A stretch of 64,000 nucleotides of DNA from Pseudacidobacterium ailaaui (GCF_000688455.1 NZ_JIAL01000001.1:558001-622000); one strand, 5' to 3'; shown: positions 41,551 through 51,195, counted from the first letter of the stretch. Notes: generated by a model from the letters alone, not told the origin. Made by a program: numbers and translations.

Positions 41551-43002
41551 TCAGTAGGTGGTGTTGTTTCCGTCGCTGCCAGCGTCCATGTACGCGACAT
41601 CGTAGGCGGTGCCAGTCACGGTGACGTTTGAATTATCGCGAGCCGAGCCATCGCTGGTGTTGTAGATGTACACCTGGCCCCCCTCGGCGGTGTAGACCTT
41701 ATGGAGTCCGGTCACAGCAGCAATTCCGGTCCCGTCGCCTTTGTAAGACTCAACCAATGCTGTGTTGTTCGCTGTATTGAACATGGTAATGCAGCCAAAA
41801 GGCGTACCCGGAGCGGTCGTCTGGCTCAGATTGTAACGTTCCCCCGACTCGCACTGGGTAGACCCGATCCACAGCGTGTTGTCGTCGGCGAGAATCATCT
41901 TGTTGTGCGTCCCATCGCTGATGGAATACTGGCCGGTAACCTGTCCTGTAAGGGTGTTAATGACAGAAAGATATCCGGCAAGAAGGTTGTTTCCCTGCAC
42001 CTGCTGGCCTGCCACGGTATATGTATTTCCAGGAGTCAGGACCGCCTGCCCTGCGACATAAAAGGTATTTCCATCAAAGACGCCGTTTGTGGCGCCTCCG
42101 GGAACGGCAATCGTCTGCGTAGCAACGAGGGCAATACCGCTGGCTCCTACACCAGAGGGATTCAGAGAAGCGCTGGTAATCGGAATTTTGGTCACGCCTG
42201 CGCTGGTGCCCCCACATTCAGGGCCGCAGTTCAACACCCACGCGGTAGAACCATCGGCAGAGAAAACCGCCTTAATGGGACGATCAAACGTAGCGCCGTT
42301 GCTGGTGCTGACCGGAAATACGCAGTATGTAGGTAGGTTCTGCGGTTCACAATCCACCGCTCCGTTCCAGTTGGGATTGTTGATGGCCGCCTGCCTCTGG
42401 TCATTGTTCAGGTGGACCAGGCTATACACATTGTTGGTGTTCTGTACGAAGGCAAGGACCACGGTGTTGCCGGAATTCATGGAGACCCGATACACGCCCG
42501 GTAAATTCAGAGATACAGTGCTACCGTGGTCGTAAACCGTAAGCGAGTGCGCAGACTGGGCCGCGGCGTAGGCATAATTCAGGTCCTTCGAGATAAATAC
42601 ACTCTGGGCCAGTCCACCAAGGTTCGACGAGGAAAGTGAGCTTTTTACCTTTTCCTGGGAATAATCGATGATGGTCAGATTGCCATCGCCCACGGAATAA
42701 ACCGCCCCCTGCTGCTCTTCCGGCATGTTCTGAATCGAAACCGGCAGCTTGCCCGAGTAGCCACTTATGGAAAAATTGACGGTGACATTGTTGTAGGCGT
42801 GCCGAATGTCATAAAAGGCATCATCAAAAAGCAGTTCGCCCTGCGACAATGCACTTGGATTCTGGACGGCCACGAGGACACGGTTCAGAACACCACTGGG
42901 CGGAAGGTTGCGGCCTGCAAAGTAATAGTTCTTGCCGCATGCGGTCAGGACCGACAGGGCGCACAAAATGGCAGCTGCGAGTAACAGACTTCTCTTCTTC
43001 AA
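41551..43002 (-). CDS. Beta-propeller lipoprotein (YncE-like)
   Basis: A 483-aa exported lipoprotein. The signal peptide ends in the lipobox LTAC (MKKRSLLLAAAILCALSVLTAC), so the mature start is Cys22. The remainder is made of repeated strand groups with VYSVGDGNLTIIDY, SAHSLTVYDHGST, LAGYLSVINTLTGQVTGQYS and KVYTAEGGQVYIYNT, as in YVTN/YncE-type seven-bladed propellers. Cysteine pairs (CEPQNLPTYC, CGPEC) may form disulfides. Function unknown; probably binding or surface-associated. Confidence 0.8.
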   Translation of the reverse strand: MKKRSLLLAAAILCALSVLTACGKNYYFAGRNLPPSGVLNRVLVAVQNPSALSQGELLFDDAFYDIRHAYNNVTVNFSISGYSGKLPVSIQNMPEEQQGAVYSVGDGNLTIIDYSQEKVKSSLSSSNLGGLAQSVFISKDLNYAYAAAQSAHSLTVYDHGSTVSLNLPGVYRVSMNSGNTVVLAFVQNTNNVYSLVHLNNDQRQAAINNPNWNGAVDCEPQNLPTYCVFPVSTSNGATFDRPIKAVFSADGSTAWVLNCGPECGGTSAGVTKIPITSASLNPSGVGASGIALVATQTIAVPGGATNGVFDGNTFYVAGQAVLTPGNTYTVAGQQVQGNNLLAGYLSVINTLTGQVTGQYSISDGTHNKMILADDNTLWIGSTQCESGERYNLSQTTAPGTPFGCITMFNTANNTALVESYKGDGTGIAAVTGLHKVYTAEGGQVYIYNTSDGSARDNSNVTVTGTAYDVAYMDAGSDGNNTTY

Positions 43003-43115
43003 AACCTTGAGACCTCAATCCGCTTCAAAAATACGGAATTTGCGGGAAAAACCAAGTATAACAAAGCAAACAGACCTCTTCCGACACCAAGACCGTTTTC
43101 TAATATTCTGAATTC

Positions 43116-44099
43116 ATGCGTGTCGTTGCGGTCCAGCAATCTGGCGGCCCGGAGGTCCTGACGGTTGAAGAAATGCCGATACCCAGCCCCGGTCCCAAGG
43201 AAGTCCTGATTCAGACTGAGGCAGCCGGTATCAACCGTGCGGATATTCTCCAGCGCCAGGGACACTATCCCCCTCCACCGGGAGCGTCGCCAATTCTTGG
43301 ACTGGAGGTCTCAGGAAAAGTCATCGAAACAGGCAAAGCGGTCACACGCTGGAAGGCAGGCGACTTGGTCTGCGCCTTGCTTCCAGGTGGGGGCTATGCC
43401 GAATACTCGATTGCCCATGAAGACTGCTGTTTGCCAGTTCCCGAGTCCGTTCCTCTGATGGAGGCCGCTGCCCTGCCTGAGGCCATCTTCACTGTCTGGG
43501 CCAATCTGTTTGCACAACCTCATCTGAAGGCAGGAGAATCCTTCCTGGTCCATGGAGGAAGCAGCGGCATCGGAACGATGGCCATCCAGATGGCAAGGGC
43601 CTTTGGAGCACAGGTTCTCACGACCGCTGGTTCTCAGGAAAAGTGCCGGTTCTGCCTTTCTCTCGGTGCAGAGAAGGCCTTCCATTACCGCGAAGAAGAT
43701 TGGGAGGCCGCAGCGCTGCAGTGGAGTGCGGGACGCGGCATAGATGTGATTCTGGACATGGTCGGGGGAGATTACTTTCCCAGACACCTCCGGTTGCTCG
43801 CCCCCGGCGGACGCCTGATTCATATTGCAACGCAACGCGGAACGACTGTATCTGCTGACCTGCGCCTGATTATGTCAAAGCGGCTGATCATCACTGGATC
43901 CACCCTGCGCTCGCGTTCGGTGGAAGAAAAGGCGGCACTGCGCGAACAGATTGAGAAACAGGTCTGGCCGTTACTTCAAAATGGGACCATCCGTCCGGTC
44001 ATCGACCGGATCTTCCCCCTAAATGAGGCAGCAGCAGCACACAAGAGGATGCAGGAGGGACAGCACCTGGGAAAGTTATTGCTCCGGATGAAACATTAA
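43116..44099 (+). CDS. NAD(P)H:quinone oxidoreductase, zinc-independent MDR family
   Basis: A 327-aa protein of the medium-chain dehydrogenase/reductase superfamily, PIG3/QOR group. N-terminal catalytic domain AAGINRADILQRQGHYPPPPG and GLEVSGKVIETGK; nucleotide-binding motif FLVHGGSSGIGTMAIQMA; later DVILDMVGGDYFPRHL. There are no zinc-binding Cys/His as in alcohol dehydrogenases. It ends 8 bases from the convergent gntR gene. Substrate probably quinone or enone. Confidence 0.92.
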   Translation: MRVVAVQQSGGPEVLTVEEMPIPSPGPKEVLIQTEAAGINRADILQRQGHYPPPPGASPILGLEVSGKVIETGKAVTRWKAGDLVCALLPGGGYAEYSIAHEDCCLPVPESVPLMEAAALPEAIFTVWANLFAQPHLKAGESFLVHGGSSGIGTMAIQMARAFGAQVLTTAGSQEKCRFCLSLGAEKAFHYREEDWEAAALQWSAGRGIDVILDMVGGDYFPRHLRLLAPGGRLIHIATQRGTTVSADLRLIMSKRLIITGSTLRSRSVEEKAALREQIEKQVWPLLQNGTIRPVIDRIFPLNEAAAAHKRMQEGQHLGKLLLRMKH

Positions 44100-44107
44100 A
44101 CCAGCCA

Positions 44108-44833
44108 TTACCAGCTTCCCCGCTCCCCAAAGACATCAATCACGTGCCCCAAACGATCAGCGCCGTTCTCCCAGTTGACCTGGAGGGCCTTCTCCACCCG
44201 GTCAGGATTACCGGCGGTAATGGCCTGAATGATCTCTTCGTGTTCTGCGATCGAGCGGTGCAGATCATGGATAATGGAACTGGCATAGAGCCGCCAGTAA
44301 CGCTCGGTCTGCGGCTCGATGGCCTTGTGCAGCGCGAGAAGACGCGGCCCGGCGCCTGCTTCCACAATGGCGCGGTGAAAATTATGATCGAGATCGAAAA
44401 TCCCGCTCGCTTTTGCCGGACGCGCCTTCACGATTTCATCCAGTTGCCGATTGTAGTTTTTTAATTGCTGGGCAATCTCCATGCGCCTGGCTTCCGGCAA
44501 AGACGCAGTGCGACGTCCGGCGAGACCTTCAATGCGTCCAATGATCGAGTACAGCTCATTTGCGTCTTCTTTCGTCAGGGGAGCCACCACCATGCGCGAC
44601 TTGCTGACGTTTTTGTGCTCCAGAACGTACCCTTCGCGCTGCAACCAATGCAGCGCACCACGGACCGGTGTGCGGCTCATGCCAAGCCGCGCCGCAAGAT
44701 CTCCTTCGACAATCCAGGTACCTGGAGAAAGCCTCCCATGCACGATCAGCTCTCGGATTTCATGAAAGGCAGTGCGGAGACTGGAACCATGTTCTGCTTT
44801 GACTTTGGAAACTGTTTTCTTTGCAGGAGTCAT
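44108..44833 (-). CDS. GntR-family (FadR/FCD) transcriptional regulator
   Basis: A 241-aa protein. The N-terminal winged helix is SLRTAFHEIRELIVHGRLSPGTWI with EGDLAARLGMSRTPVRGALHWL. The C-terminal FCD domain has the metal/ligand helix pattern FDLDHNFHRAIVEAGAG and RSIAEHEEIIQAI, with the Asp and His residues expected to bind a metal and carboxylate ligand. It is divergent from the hydroxyproline operon (124 bases between starts), where an FCD-type palindrome lies (44937-44954). It probably represses that operon and the GH127/TonB operon whose promoter carries a matching site. The likely inducer is hydroxyproline or a breakdown intermediate. Confidence 0.9.
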   Translation of the reverse strand: MTPAKKTVSKVKAEHGSSLRTAFHEIRELIVHGRLSPGTWIVEGDLAARLGMSRTPVRGALHWLQREGYVLEHKNVSKSRMVVAPLTKEDANELYSIIGRIEGLAGRRTASLPEARRMEIAQQLKNYNRQLDEIVKARPAKASGIFDLDHNFHRAIVEAGAGPRLLALHKAIEPQTERYWRLYASSIIHDLHRSIAEHEEIIQAITAGNPDRVEKALQVNWENGADRLGHVIDVFGERGSW

Positions 44834-44915
44834 ATCGCAAGCCCCAGACTACTGGATATGCCGGATTTAATGAATACTTTCCTTGAAAGAATGTGCTGCG
44901 ACAGAGGAAAGATTC

Positions 44916-44954
44916 GGATATACTCTTGATGTATCCAATTTTGTAGACATTATT
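44916..44954 (+). promoter_or_regulatory. Hydroxyproline operon promoter with GntR-type operator
   Basis: TATACT at 44919-44924 is a good -10 element. The operator-like sequence AATTTTGTAGACATTATT spans 44937-44954 and contains the FCD-type core TTGT-AG-ACA, just before ATG 44957. A partial dyad GGATAtAC/GTATCC lies at 44916-44936. An operator downstream of the -10 is a repressor position. Confidence 0.6.
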
Positions 44955-44956
44955 AA

Positions 44957-45913
44957 ATGCCAAGTCACACTGCACTGCACCGTATTCAGGTCATTGACTC
45001 CCATACTGCCGGTGAGCCTACCCGTCTGGTACTGTCCGGAGGACCTGATCTCGGTCCTGGACCTCTTTCTGAACGGCTCGAACGTTTCCGAAAACATCAT
45101 GACATGTTCCGCTCGGCCATCGTCAATGAACCGCGTGGCTCTGATGTGCTTGTCGGCGCACTCTTGTGCGAGCCGTATGATCCGACCTGCGACATTGGCG
45201 TGATTTTCTTTAACAATGTTGGCTACCTGGGCATGTGCGGCCATGGCTCGATCGGCGTAATGGTGAGCCTGGCATGGATGGGCAGAATCGGGCCGGGGAC
45301 CCATCGCATTGAGACACCGGTAGGAATTGTGAATGCCACTCTGCATCCAACCGGGAAAGTGACGATTGCGAATGTACCGAGTTTTCGCAGCCGCTCCGGA
45401 GTTTCCATCGATGTTCCCGGCTTTGGAAGGGTCCACGGAGACATTGCATGGGGTGGCAATTGGTTCTATCTCTTGGAAAACCCGACCATGCCTCTTACCC
45501 TGCAGCATGTGGGCGAGCTGACTGACTTCACCTGGGCCATCCGTCAATCACTGAAGGCGAACCGGATTACCGGTGAGGACGGCGCAGAGATTGACCATAT
45601 CGAACTCTTCGGACCCCCGTCGAATGGCCATGCGCACAGCCGCAATTTTGTTCTCTGCCCGGGCAAGGCTTATGACCGGTCTCCCTGTGGTACTGGAACC
45701 AGCGCCAAGATGGCTTGCCTTTACGCCGATGGCAAACTTGCTCCGGGAGAGATCTGGCGGCAGGAAGGCATTCTGAATACGGTCTTTGAAGGTTCGATTC
45801 AAGTACGCGATGGAGTGGTGCTGCCCAGCATTACCGGAGAAGCTTATGTCACGGCGGAGTCCTCGCTTATTCTCGATGCAAAAGATCCTTTCCGCATGGG
45901 CATTGTTCCATGA
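44957..45913 (+). CDS. lhpA: 4-hydroxyproline 2-epimerase
   Basis: A 318-aa proline-racemase-fold enzyme converting trans-4-hydroxy-L-proline to cis-4-hydroxy-D-proline. Both catalytic cysteines are present: Cys94 in MCGHGSIG and Cys244 in DRSPCGTGTSAK. Two cysteines indicate an epimerase rather than a trans-3-hydroxyproline dehydratase (which has Thr). It opens with RIQVIDSHTAGEPTRLV, typical for the family. It is the first gene of the operon, overlapping the next gene by 4 bases (ATGA). Confidence 0.93.
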   Translation: MPSHTALHRIQVIDSHTAGEPTRLVLSGGPDLGPGPLSERLERFRKHHDMFRSAIVNEPRGSDVLVGALLCEPYDPTCDIGVIFFNNVGYLGMCGHGSIGVMVSLAWMGRIGPGTHRIETPVGIVNATLHPTGKVTIANVPSFRSRSGVSIDVPGFGRVHGDIAWGGNWFYLLENPTMPLTLQHVGELTDFTWAIRQSLKANRITGEDGAEIDHIELFGPPSNGHAHSRNFVLCPGKAYDRSPCGTGTSAKMACLYADGKLAPGEIWRQEGILNTVFEGSIQVRDGVVLPSITGEAYVTAESSLILDAKDPFRMGIVP

Positions 45914-47034
45914 TTGCAACCTATGACGCCGTAGTCGTGGGCGCTGGTATCGTCGGTGCAGCCTGTGCCTGCGAACTTGCCCGCGCCGGAATGCGCACGG
46001 CGATCGTCGAAGCAGAGATCATTGGCGGCGGGGCCACCGCTGCGGGAATGGGACATATCGTCGTTATGGACGATTCACCTGCACAGCTCGCTCTCACGCG
46101 GTATGCGCAGGCGCTCTGGAATGAACTTGCTTCGCAACTCCCAGCAAGCGTGGAATACGACCGTTGTGGCACGCTCTGGGTTGCGTCGGATGAAGAGGAA
46201 ATGCGGGAAGTGCACCGCAAGCAGGCTCTGTATACGTCAGTGGACATTTCAACGGAGGTCCTCGACTCCCAGGCCTTGGCTGAGGCCGAGCCGAATCTGC
46301 GTCGTCCCCTGCCAGGCGCACTGCTTGTGCCCTTTGATGCCGTGCTGTATCCGCCCTGTGCTGCTGTGTATCTGGTCGAATGCGCAAAGCTTGCAGGGGC
46401 CGTGCTTTATCTGGGGAAGACCGTAACTGGAGCGGAAAGGGGCCGTGTGGTCCTGAGTGATGGCACAGAACTTTCTTCTGCGCACATCATTCACGCCACC
46501 GGAGCTGGCGCAACGCGGCTGATGCCGCACCTGCCGGTAAGAAAACGTAAAGGACATCTGGTCATTACAGACCGCTACCCTGACTTTGTCCGCCACCAGC
46601 TTGTAGAGCTTGGCTATCTCAAAAGCGCACATTCCATAGCGAGCGACTCGGTCGCCTTCAACGTGCAGCCCCGCCGCACAGGACAACTACTGATTGGTTC
46701 TTCGCGTCAGTATAACGACACAGGACCGTGGGTGGACCAGAAAACTGTCTCGGCCATGCTGGCGCGGGCCTTTGATTTCCTGCCGCCGCTAAAGCATTTG
46801 TCCTCGATTCGTGTCTGGACAGGCTTTCGCGCTGCTACTCCGGACAAGCTTCCGCTAATAGGACCAACAGAAGATCCGTCTGTCTTTCTTGCTACAGGCC
46901 ATGAAGGTCTGGGGATCACCACGTCGCTTGCAACGGCGCACCTGCTGGCGGATCACCTGCTCGGGCGAAAGTCTGCGATTCCGCTACAACCATATCTTCC
47001 GGAGCGATTTGCGCGGGAGGTGGCGTATGCCTGA
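45910..47034 (+). CDS. D-hydroxyproline dehydrogenase, DadA-like FAD subunit (beta type)
   Basis: A 374-aa protein of the glycine oxidase/DadA fold. N-terminal FAD-binding AVVVGAGIVGAACACELARAG; GGGATAAGMGH for flavin contacts; C-terminal GFRAATPDKLPLIGPTE and TGHEGLGITTSLATA. It carries out the oxidation of cis-4-hydroxy-D-proline to 1-pyrroline-4-hydroxy-2-carboxylate as part of a three-subunit enzyme with the next two products. Start and stop overlap both neighbours, so the subunits are translationally coupled. Confidence 0.9.
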   Translation: MIATYDAVVVGAGIVGAACACELARAGMRTAIVEAEIIGGGATAAGMGHIVVMDDSPAQLALTRYAQALWNELASQLPASVEYDRCGTLWVASDEEEMREVHRKQALYTSVDISTEVLDSQALAEAEPNLRRPLPGALLVPFDAVLYPPCAAVYLVECAKLAGAVLYLGKTVTGAERGRVVLSDGTELSSAHIIHATGAGATRLMPHLPVRKRKGHLVITDRYPDFVRHQLVELGYLKSAHSIASDSVAFNVQPRRTGQLLIGSSRQYNDTGPWVDQKTVSAMLARAFDFLPPLKHLSSIRVWTGFRAATPDKLPLIGPTEDPSVFLATGHEGLGITTSLATAHLLADHLLGRKSAIPLQPYLPERFAREVAYA

Positions 47035-47269
47035 GCGGGTTGCGCTCACAATCAATGGCAAGCGGTATGAGGCCCTTGAAGGCACAACGGTTGCTGCCGC
47101 CATCATGAACGCCGGAGCGACATGCCGTACATCCGTTGCTCGACAAGCCCGAGGGCCGCTCTGCGGAATGGGCATTTGCTTTGAGTGCCGCGCGACCGTG
47201 AACGGCAAACCCCACCAGCGTACCTGCCAGATGATCTGCGAAAACGGAATGGAAGTAGAAACGCAATGA
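47027..47269 (+). CDS. D-hydroxyproline dehydrogenase, [2Fe-2S] gamma subunit
   Basis: An 80-aa ferredoxin-like subunit. MPERVALTINGKRYEALEG is the N-terminal beta-grasp; cysteines in PLCGMGICFECRATVNG (C-x4-C-x2-C) and RTCQMIC give the plant-type cluster ligands. It overlaps the upstream gene by 8 bases and the downstream gene by 4. Such short subunits pass electrons between the two flavoprotein subunits of hydroxyproline and opine dehydrogenases. Confidence 0.88.
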   Translation: MPERVALTINGKRYEALEGTTVAAAIMNAGATCRTSVARQARGPLCGMGICFECRATVNGKPHQRTCQMICENGMEVETQ

Positions 47270-48534
47270 TGCAGCGCTTTGACATTGTCGTTGCTGGTGG
47301 AGGCCCCGCAGGGATGGCCGCGGCCGTCAGCGCCGCCGAGTGCGGCAAGCAGGTCGCCATTGTGGATGACAACTTAGCTCCAGGCGGACAAATCTGGCGC
47401 GGCAAAGACATTCCTGCAACCGCAAAGGAATGGCAAGCACGCGTAAATACCGCGAATGTCACATATCTTCAGGGAGCACGCATCTTTGCTCAACCTGCTC
47501 CCGCCGTTGTTCGCGCCGAACAAAATGGCGACCATCTTGATATCGCTTACCAGAAACTTATTCTCGCCACTGGAGCGCGTGAGCGGTTTCTTCCCTTTCC
47601 TGGTTGGACATTGCCGAATGTTCTCGGCACAGGTGGATTGCAGGCTTTGGTGAAAAGCGGCCTTTCCGTACAAGGAAAAAGCGTGGTGGTCGCAGGAAGC
47701 GGACCGCTTCTGCTGGCGGTGGCCGCTTATTTGCGAGCGCACGGAGCAAAGGTCCTTGCCATCTGCGAACAGGCGCCTTTCTTACGGCTTCTCACATTTG
47801 CAACTTCGCTGGTTACTGATAGAGAAAAACTCCGGCAGGCGATTGCCTATAAACTCCAGATGCTCGCTGTTCCTTTCCACACAAGCTGCTGGCCTGTTTC
47901 GGCGCAGGGACGGGGAAAACTCGAATCAGTCACGCTGCGCAAGGGCAATCGCACCTGGACCATTGTCTGTGATTATCTTGCCTGCGGTTTTCATCTTGTT
48001 CCCAATACAGAATTGGCAGAACTTCTTGGTTGTCGCATCGCAGATGGGAAAGTTGCGGTGGATGAGTGGCAACAGACCTCTGTCCTGAATGTCTACTGCG
48101 CCGGTGAACCAACTGGAATCGGCGGCGTGGAACTTGCACTGATTGAAGGACAGATTGCTGGATACGCATCTGCCGGAGAGCAGGACAAAGCACGTGCCTT
48201 CTTCCATGAGCGGGCAAACCGCCGAGACTTTGCGCGAAAGCTGGAAGAAACCTTTGCACTCGATCCTGCACTCAAAGAATTGGCTTCAGACGACACCTTC
48301 GTCTGTCGCTGCGAAGACGTTCCATATCGCGCCTTGAAACACGAGGACTCATGGCGCGCAGCCAAGCTGCACACACGCTGCGGCATGGGGCCCTGCCAGG
48401 GGCGCATTTGCGGACCAGCCACAGAATTTCTTTTTGGATGGAGCACCGGTTCTGTGCGACCGCCAATCTTTCCCACAACCCTTTCTTGCCTCGGAGCAAC
48501 GCCCGAGCTTACAGAATTACAGGAGACACGATGA
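47266..48534 (+). CDS. D-hydroxyproline dehydrogenase, alpha subunit (FAD/NAD-fold with BFD-type cluster)
   Basis: A 422-aa flavoprotein. N-terminal FAD motif DIVVAGGGPAGMAAAVSAAE, second dinucleotide motif VVVAGSGPLLLAVAAYLRA, and a C-terminal BFD-like cysteine cluster FVCRCEDVPY...RCGMGPCQGRICG. This composition matches the alpha subunit of heteromeric D-hydroxyproline, opine and sarcosine dehydrogenases. It couples by ATGA overlaps to the gamma subunit before it and to the deaminase gene after it. Confidence 0.9.
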   Translation: MMQRFDIVVAGGGPAGMAAAVSAAECGKQVAIVDDNLAPGGQIWRGKDIPATAKEWQARVNTANVTYLQGARIFAQPAPAVVRAEQNGDHLDIAYQKLILATGARERFLPFPGWTLPNVLGTGGLQALVKSGLSVQGKSVVVAGSGPLLLAVAAYLRAHGAKVLAICEQAPFLRLLTFATSLVTDREKLRQAIAYKLQMLAVPFHTSCWPVSAQGRGKLESVTLRKGNRTWTIVCDYLACGFHLVPNTELAELLGCRIADGKVAVDEWQQTSVLNVYCAGEPTGIGGVELALIEGQIAGYASAGEQDKARAFFHERANRRDFARKLEETFALDPALKELASDDTFVCRCEDVPYRALKHEDSWRAAKLHTRCGMGPCQGRICGPATEFLFGWSTGSVRPPIFPTTLSCLGATPELTELQETR

Positions 48535-49457
48535 ACTGGTTTGGCGTAATGCCCGCGATGACGACCGCTTTCGATGAGCATCTTCAGGTAGACCATGCCT
48601 TCATGCAACGCCATGCGCAATGGCTCCTCGATCATGGCTGCACGGGTTTGGTGATGCTCGGCTCCCTTGGTGAGGCGGCTACACTTGCCTTCGAGGAAAA
48701 GGTTGCGGTCCTGAAGAACATGGTTGCCTCAGCCAATGGCAAAGCGCCTATCGTGGCGGCCATCTCGGCGCTTTCGACAACAGAAGCTGTCTCGCTGGCA
48801 AAAGCAGCAGAGGATGCTGGCTGTTCCGGCCTGATGGTACTGCCGCCTTATGTGTATCGGGGAGACTGGCGCGAGATGAAGGCGCATCTCGCTGCCGTGT
48901 TTCGGGCCACCCCGCTCTCGTGCATGTTGTACAACAACCCTGTTGCGTATGGAACAGACTTCCTTCCGGAGCACATCGCAGAGCTGGCTGAAGCACACAA
49001 GAACTTCCATTCTGTGAAGGAATCCAGTACTGACGTGCGCCGCGTCACTGCCATCCGGGCATTGGTGGGCGACCGCCTGAAAATTTTTGTTGGCGTCGAT
49101 GATGCCATTGTCGAAGGCATCGCTGCCGGTGCGTGCGGATGGATCGCCGGTCTCGTCAATGCTCTGCCTGCTGAGTCGGTAGCACTCTTCCATCTGGCCT
49201 ATGAAGGGAAAACCAAAGAGGCCTTCGAGCTTTACCGCTGGTTTCTGCCGCTGCTGCGGATGGACACCCTTCCGAAGTTCATCCAGTTGATTAAGCTCGT
49301 GCAGCAGGAACTGGGAGTAGGCAATGCCCGCGTGCGTCCGCCCCGCCTGGAAATTACAGGAGAAGAATTGGTCGAGACAAAAAAGGTCATCGCAGAAGCA
49401 ATGAAACATCGTCCTAAGATAAAGGAAGCGGCATTCGCGTCTGTAGCGATGCGTTGA
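48531..49457 (+). CDS. lhpC: 1-Pyrroline-4-hydroxy-2-carboxylate deaminase (DHDPS family)
   Basis: A 308-aa TIM-barrel aldolase-family enzyme that releases ammonia to give 2-oxoglutarate semialdehyde. GSLGEAATLAFEEKV, the catalytic Tyr in CMLYNNPVAYG and the Schiff-base Lys in FHSVKESSTDV are intact. AGGAGACACG precedes the ATG, which overlaps the preceding stop. A DHDPS-like gene between dehydrogenase and semialdehyde dehydrogenase is the standard hydroxyproline order. Confidence 0.88.
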   Translation: MNWFGVMPAMTTAFDEHLQVDHAFMQRHAQWLLDHGCTGLVMLGSLGEAATLAFEEKVAVLKNMVASANGKAPIVAAISALSTTEAVSLAKAAEDAGCSGLMVLPPYVYRGDWREMKAHLAAVFRATPLSCMLYNNPVAYGTDFLPEHIAELAEAHKNFHSVKESSTDVRRVTAIRALVGDRLKIFVGVDDAIVEGIAAGACGWIAGLVNALPAESVALFHLAYEGKTKEAFELYRWFLPLLRMDTLPKFIQLIKLVQQELGVGNARVRPPRLEITGEELVETKKVIAEAMKHRPKIKEAAFASVAMR

Positions 49458-49550
49458 ACTGTGTGCTCCACACAAGCTGACAGACAGATGGTGTGGAATA
49501 CGTCCAGCGTGATTTTCTAAAGAACTTTGTAGTGAAATTCAGGAACTTCC

Positions 49551-51137
49551 ATGCTTCGCGGAACATCAATCATCGGACCAAAACGCGGCTGCTCCACTGG
49601 AGCCGCATTCTACGGCATCAATCCAGCAACCGGCGAGCAGCTACAACCTGCATTCTTCTCCGCTTCTGCAGAAGATGTGGACCGTGCCGCAACGCTAGCA
49701 GACAGTGCCTTCGCCAGCTACAGCAGACTTTCCAGGGACAAGCGTGCGGCTTTTTTGCGCAGCATTGCCGACGCGCTCCAGAAGAGCTCAGCTGAAATTA
49801 TCGAACGCGCGCATCAGGAAACAGCATTGCCAGCGGCCCGCCTGGAAGGAGAACTGTCGCGCACAGCAAACCAGCTTCGCCTTTTTGCTGAAGTTGTTGA
49901 GGAAGGTTCGTGGGTCAATGCACGTATCGACACCGCAGATCCAAACCGTAAACCACTGCCTAAACCGGACATTCGTTCTGCACTTCAGCCACTGGGTCCG
50001 GTTGCTGTTTTTGGGGCAAGCAACTTTCCGCTGGCCTTCTCTGTGGCTGGCGGAGACACAGCCTCAGCGCTGGCCGCCGGATGCCCTGTGATTGTGAAGG
50101 CCCACCCCGCCCATCCGGGAACAAGCGAGCTGGCTGCCAATGTGATTCGCGACTGTGTGGCCGCAGCCGGCCTGCACGAGGGCGTCTTCTCCTTGCTTTT
50201 TGACTCAGGCATCGAAGTAGGCGCGCGACTCGTGCAGCATCCGCTCATCAAAGCCGTGGGATTTACCGGCTCTCTCCAAGCGGGACGCGCCCTCATGGAC
50301 CTCTGCGCCAGCCGCCCGGATCCGATTCCCTGCTACGCAGAGATGAGCAGCACCAATCCGGTGTTCATCCTGCCTGGTGCACTGCATCAATATGAGAAGA
50401 TTGCCGCTGATCTTACGGCTTCTTATACCCTTGGCGCAGGACAGTTCTGTACCAAGCCCGGACTTGTTTTCCTGCCTTCGCTGGAGGCATCTGCGGCATT
50501 CATAGAAGAGTTGAAAAAGCGTGCCGCCTCTTTGCCCGCGTTCAACATGTTGACTTCTGGTATCGCAGCGCAATATAAGCGCGGCGTCAAGCAGCGCATG
50601 GAATCTGGTATTGCGCGCATTCTGGTGGCCTGGGACCCAAGCACACCGCCCGCCGCCCAGGCCACGGCCGCGCTGCTGGAAACCAGCATTGAAGACATTC
50701 TGAACCGTCCGGAGTTATCCGAGGAAGTTTTTGGGCCCTCAACACTGCTGGTCCGCTATGAAAGCCGCGAGCAGGTGATTCGGGCTGCCGAGGCCCTGCA
50801 GGGACACCTTACGGCCACTCTTCTTGGCACGGAGGAAGATCTTGCCACGCATCAGGACCTGCTTGCAATCCTGGAAAGAAAAGTGGGACGCATTCTCTTC
50901 AATGGATATCCAACAGGCGTAGAAGTCTGCCATGCAATGGTACACGGTGGTCCGTATCCTGCCACTTCTGACAGCCGATCTACCTCAGTAGGCACCTTGG
51001 CTATTTACCGCTTTGCGCGTCCTGTCTGCTACCAGAACATGCCACAGACCGCATTGCCGCAGGCATTACAAAACGACAATCCGCTCGGACTGCTGCGCAT
51101 GGTGAATGGACAGATGACACGCAAGTCAGTCCCATAA
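49551..51137 (+). CDS. 2-Oxoglutarate semialdehyde dehydrogenase
   Basis: A 528-aa aldehyde dehydrogenase. FGASNFPLAFSVAGGDTASALAAG for NADP binding, GFTGSLQAGR, the general base Glu in CYAEMSSTNPVF and catalytic Cys in LGAGQFCTKPGLVF are all present. Length and sequence style fit the KGSADH type III group that ends hydroxyproline pathways, giving 2-oxoglutarate for the TCA cycle. The gap from the deaminase is 93 bases, larger than elsewhere in the operon. Confidence 0.92.
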   Translation: MLRGTSIIGPKRGCSTGAAFYGINPATGEQLQPAFFSASAEDVDRAATLADSAFASYSRLSRDKRAAFLRSIADALQKSSAEIIERAHQETALPAARLEGELSRTANQLRLFAEVVEEGSWVNARIDTADPNRKPLPKPDIRSALQPLGPVAVFGASNFPLAFSVAGGDTASALAAGCPVIVKAHPAHPGTSELAANVIRDCVAAAGLHEGVFSLLFDSGIEVGARLVQHPLIKAVGFTGSLQAGRALMDLCASRPDPIPCYAEMSSTNPVFILPGALHQYEKIAADLTASYTLGAGQFCTKPGLVFLPSLEASAAFIEELKKRAASLPAFNMLTSGIAAQYKRGVKQRMESGIARILVAWDPSTPPAAQATAALLETSIEDILNRPELSEEVFGPSTLLVRYESREQVIRAAEALQGHLTATLLGTEEDLATHQDLLAILERKVGRILFNGYPTGVEVCHAMVHGGPYPATSDSRSTSVGTLAIYRFARPVCYQNMPQTALPQALQNDNPLGLLRMVNGQMTRKSVP

Positions 51138-51160
51138 TTGCAGCTTGAAAGGCTGCACTT

Positions 51161-51181
51161 CCGCCACTCCTGCAGTGGAGG
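51161..51181. terminator. Short hairpin between the two converging operons
   Basis: CCACT (51164-51168) pairs with AGTGG (51174-51178), with outer CC (51161-51162) and GG (51180-51181) around a g/a mismatch. It lies 24 bases after the aldehyde dehydrogenase stop and 15 bases before the end of the opposing gene. It probably separates the hydroxyproline and glycosidase operons. Confidence 0.4.
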
Positions 51182-51195
51182 CAAAAGAGAGGTTC

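Noticed and set aside
44957-45913. trans-3-hydroxy-L-proline dehydratase as the identity of the racemase-family gene
   Set aside because: Dehydratases have Thr in place of the second catalytic Cys; here both Cys94 and Cys244 are present and the operon holds the full epimerase route.
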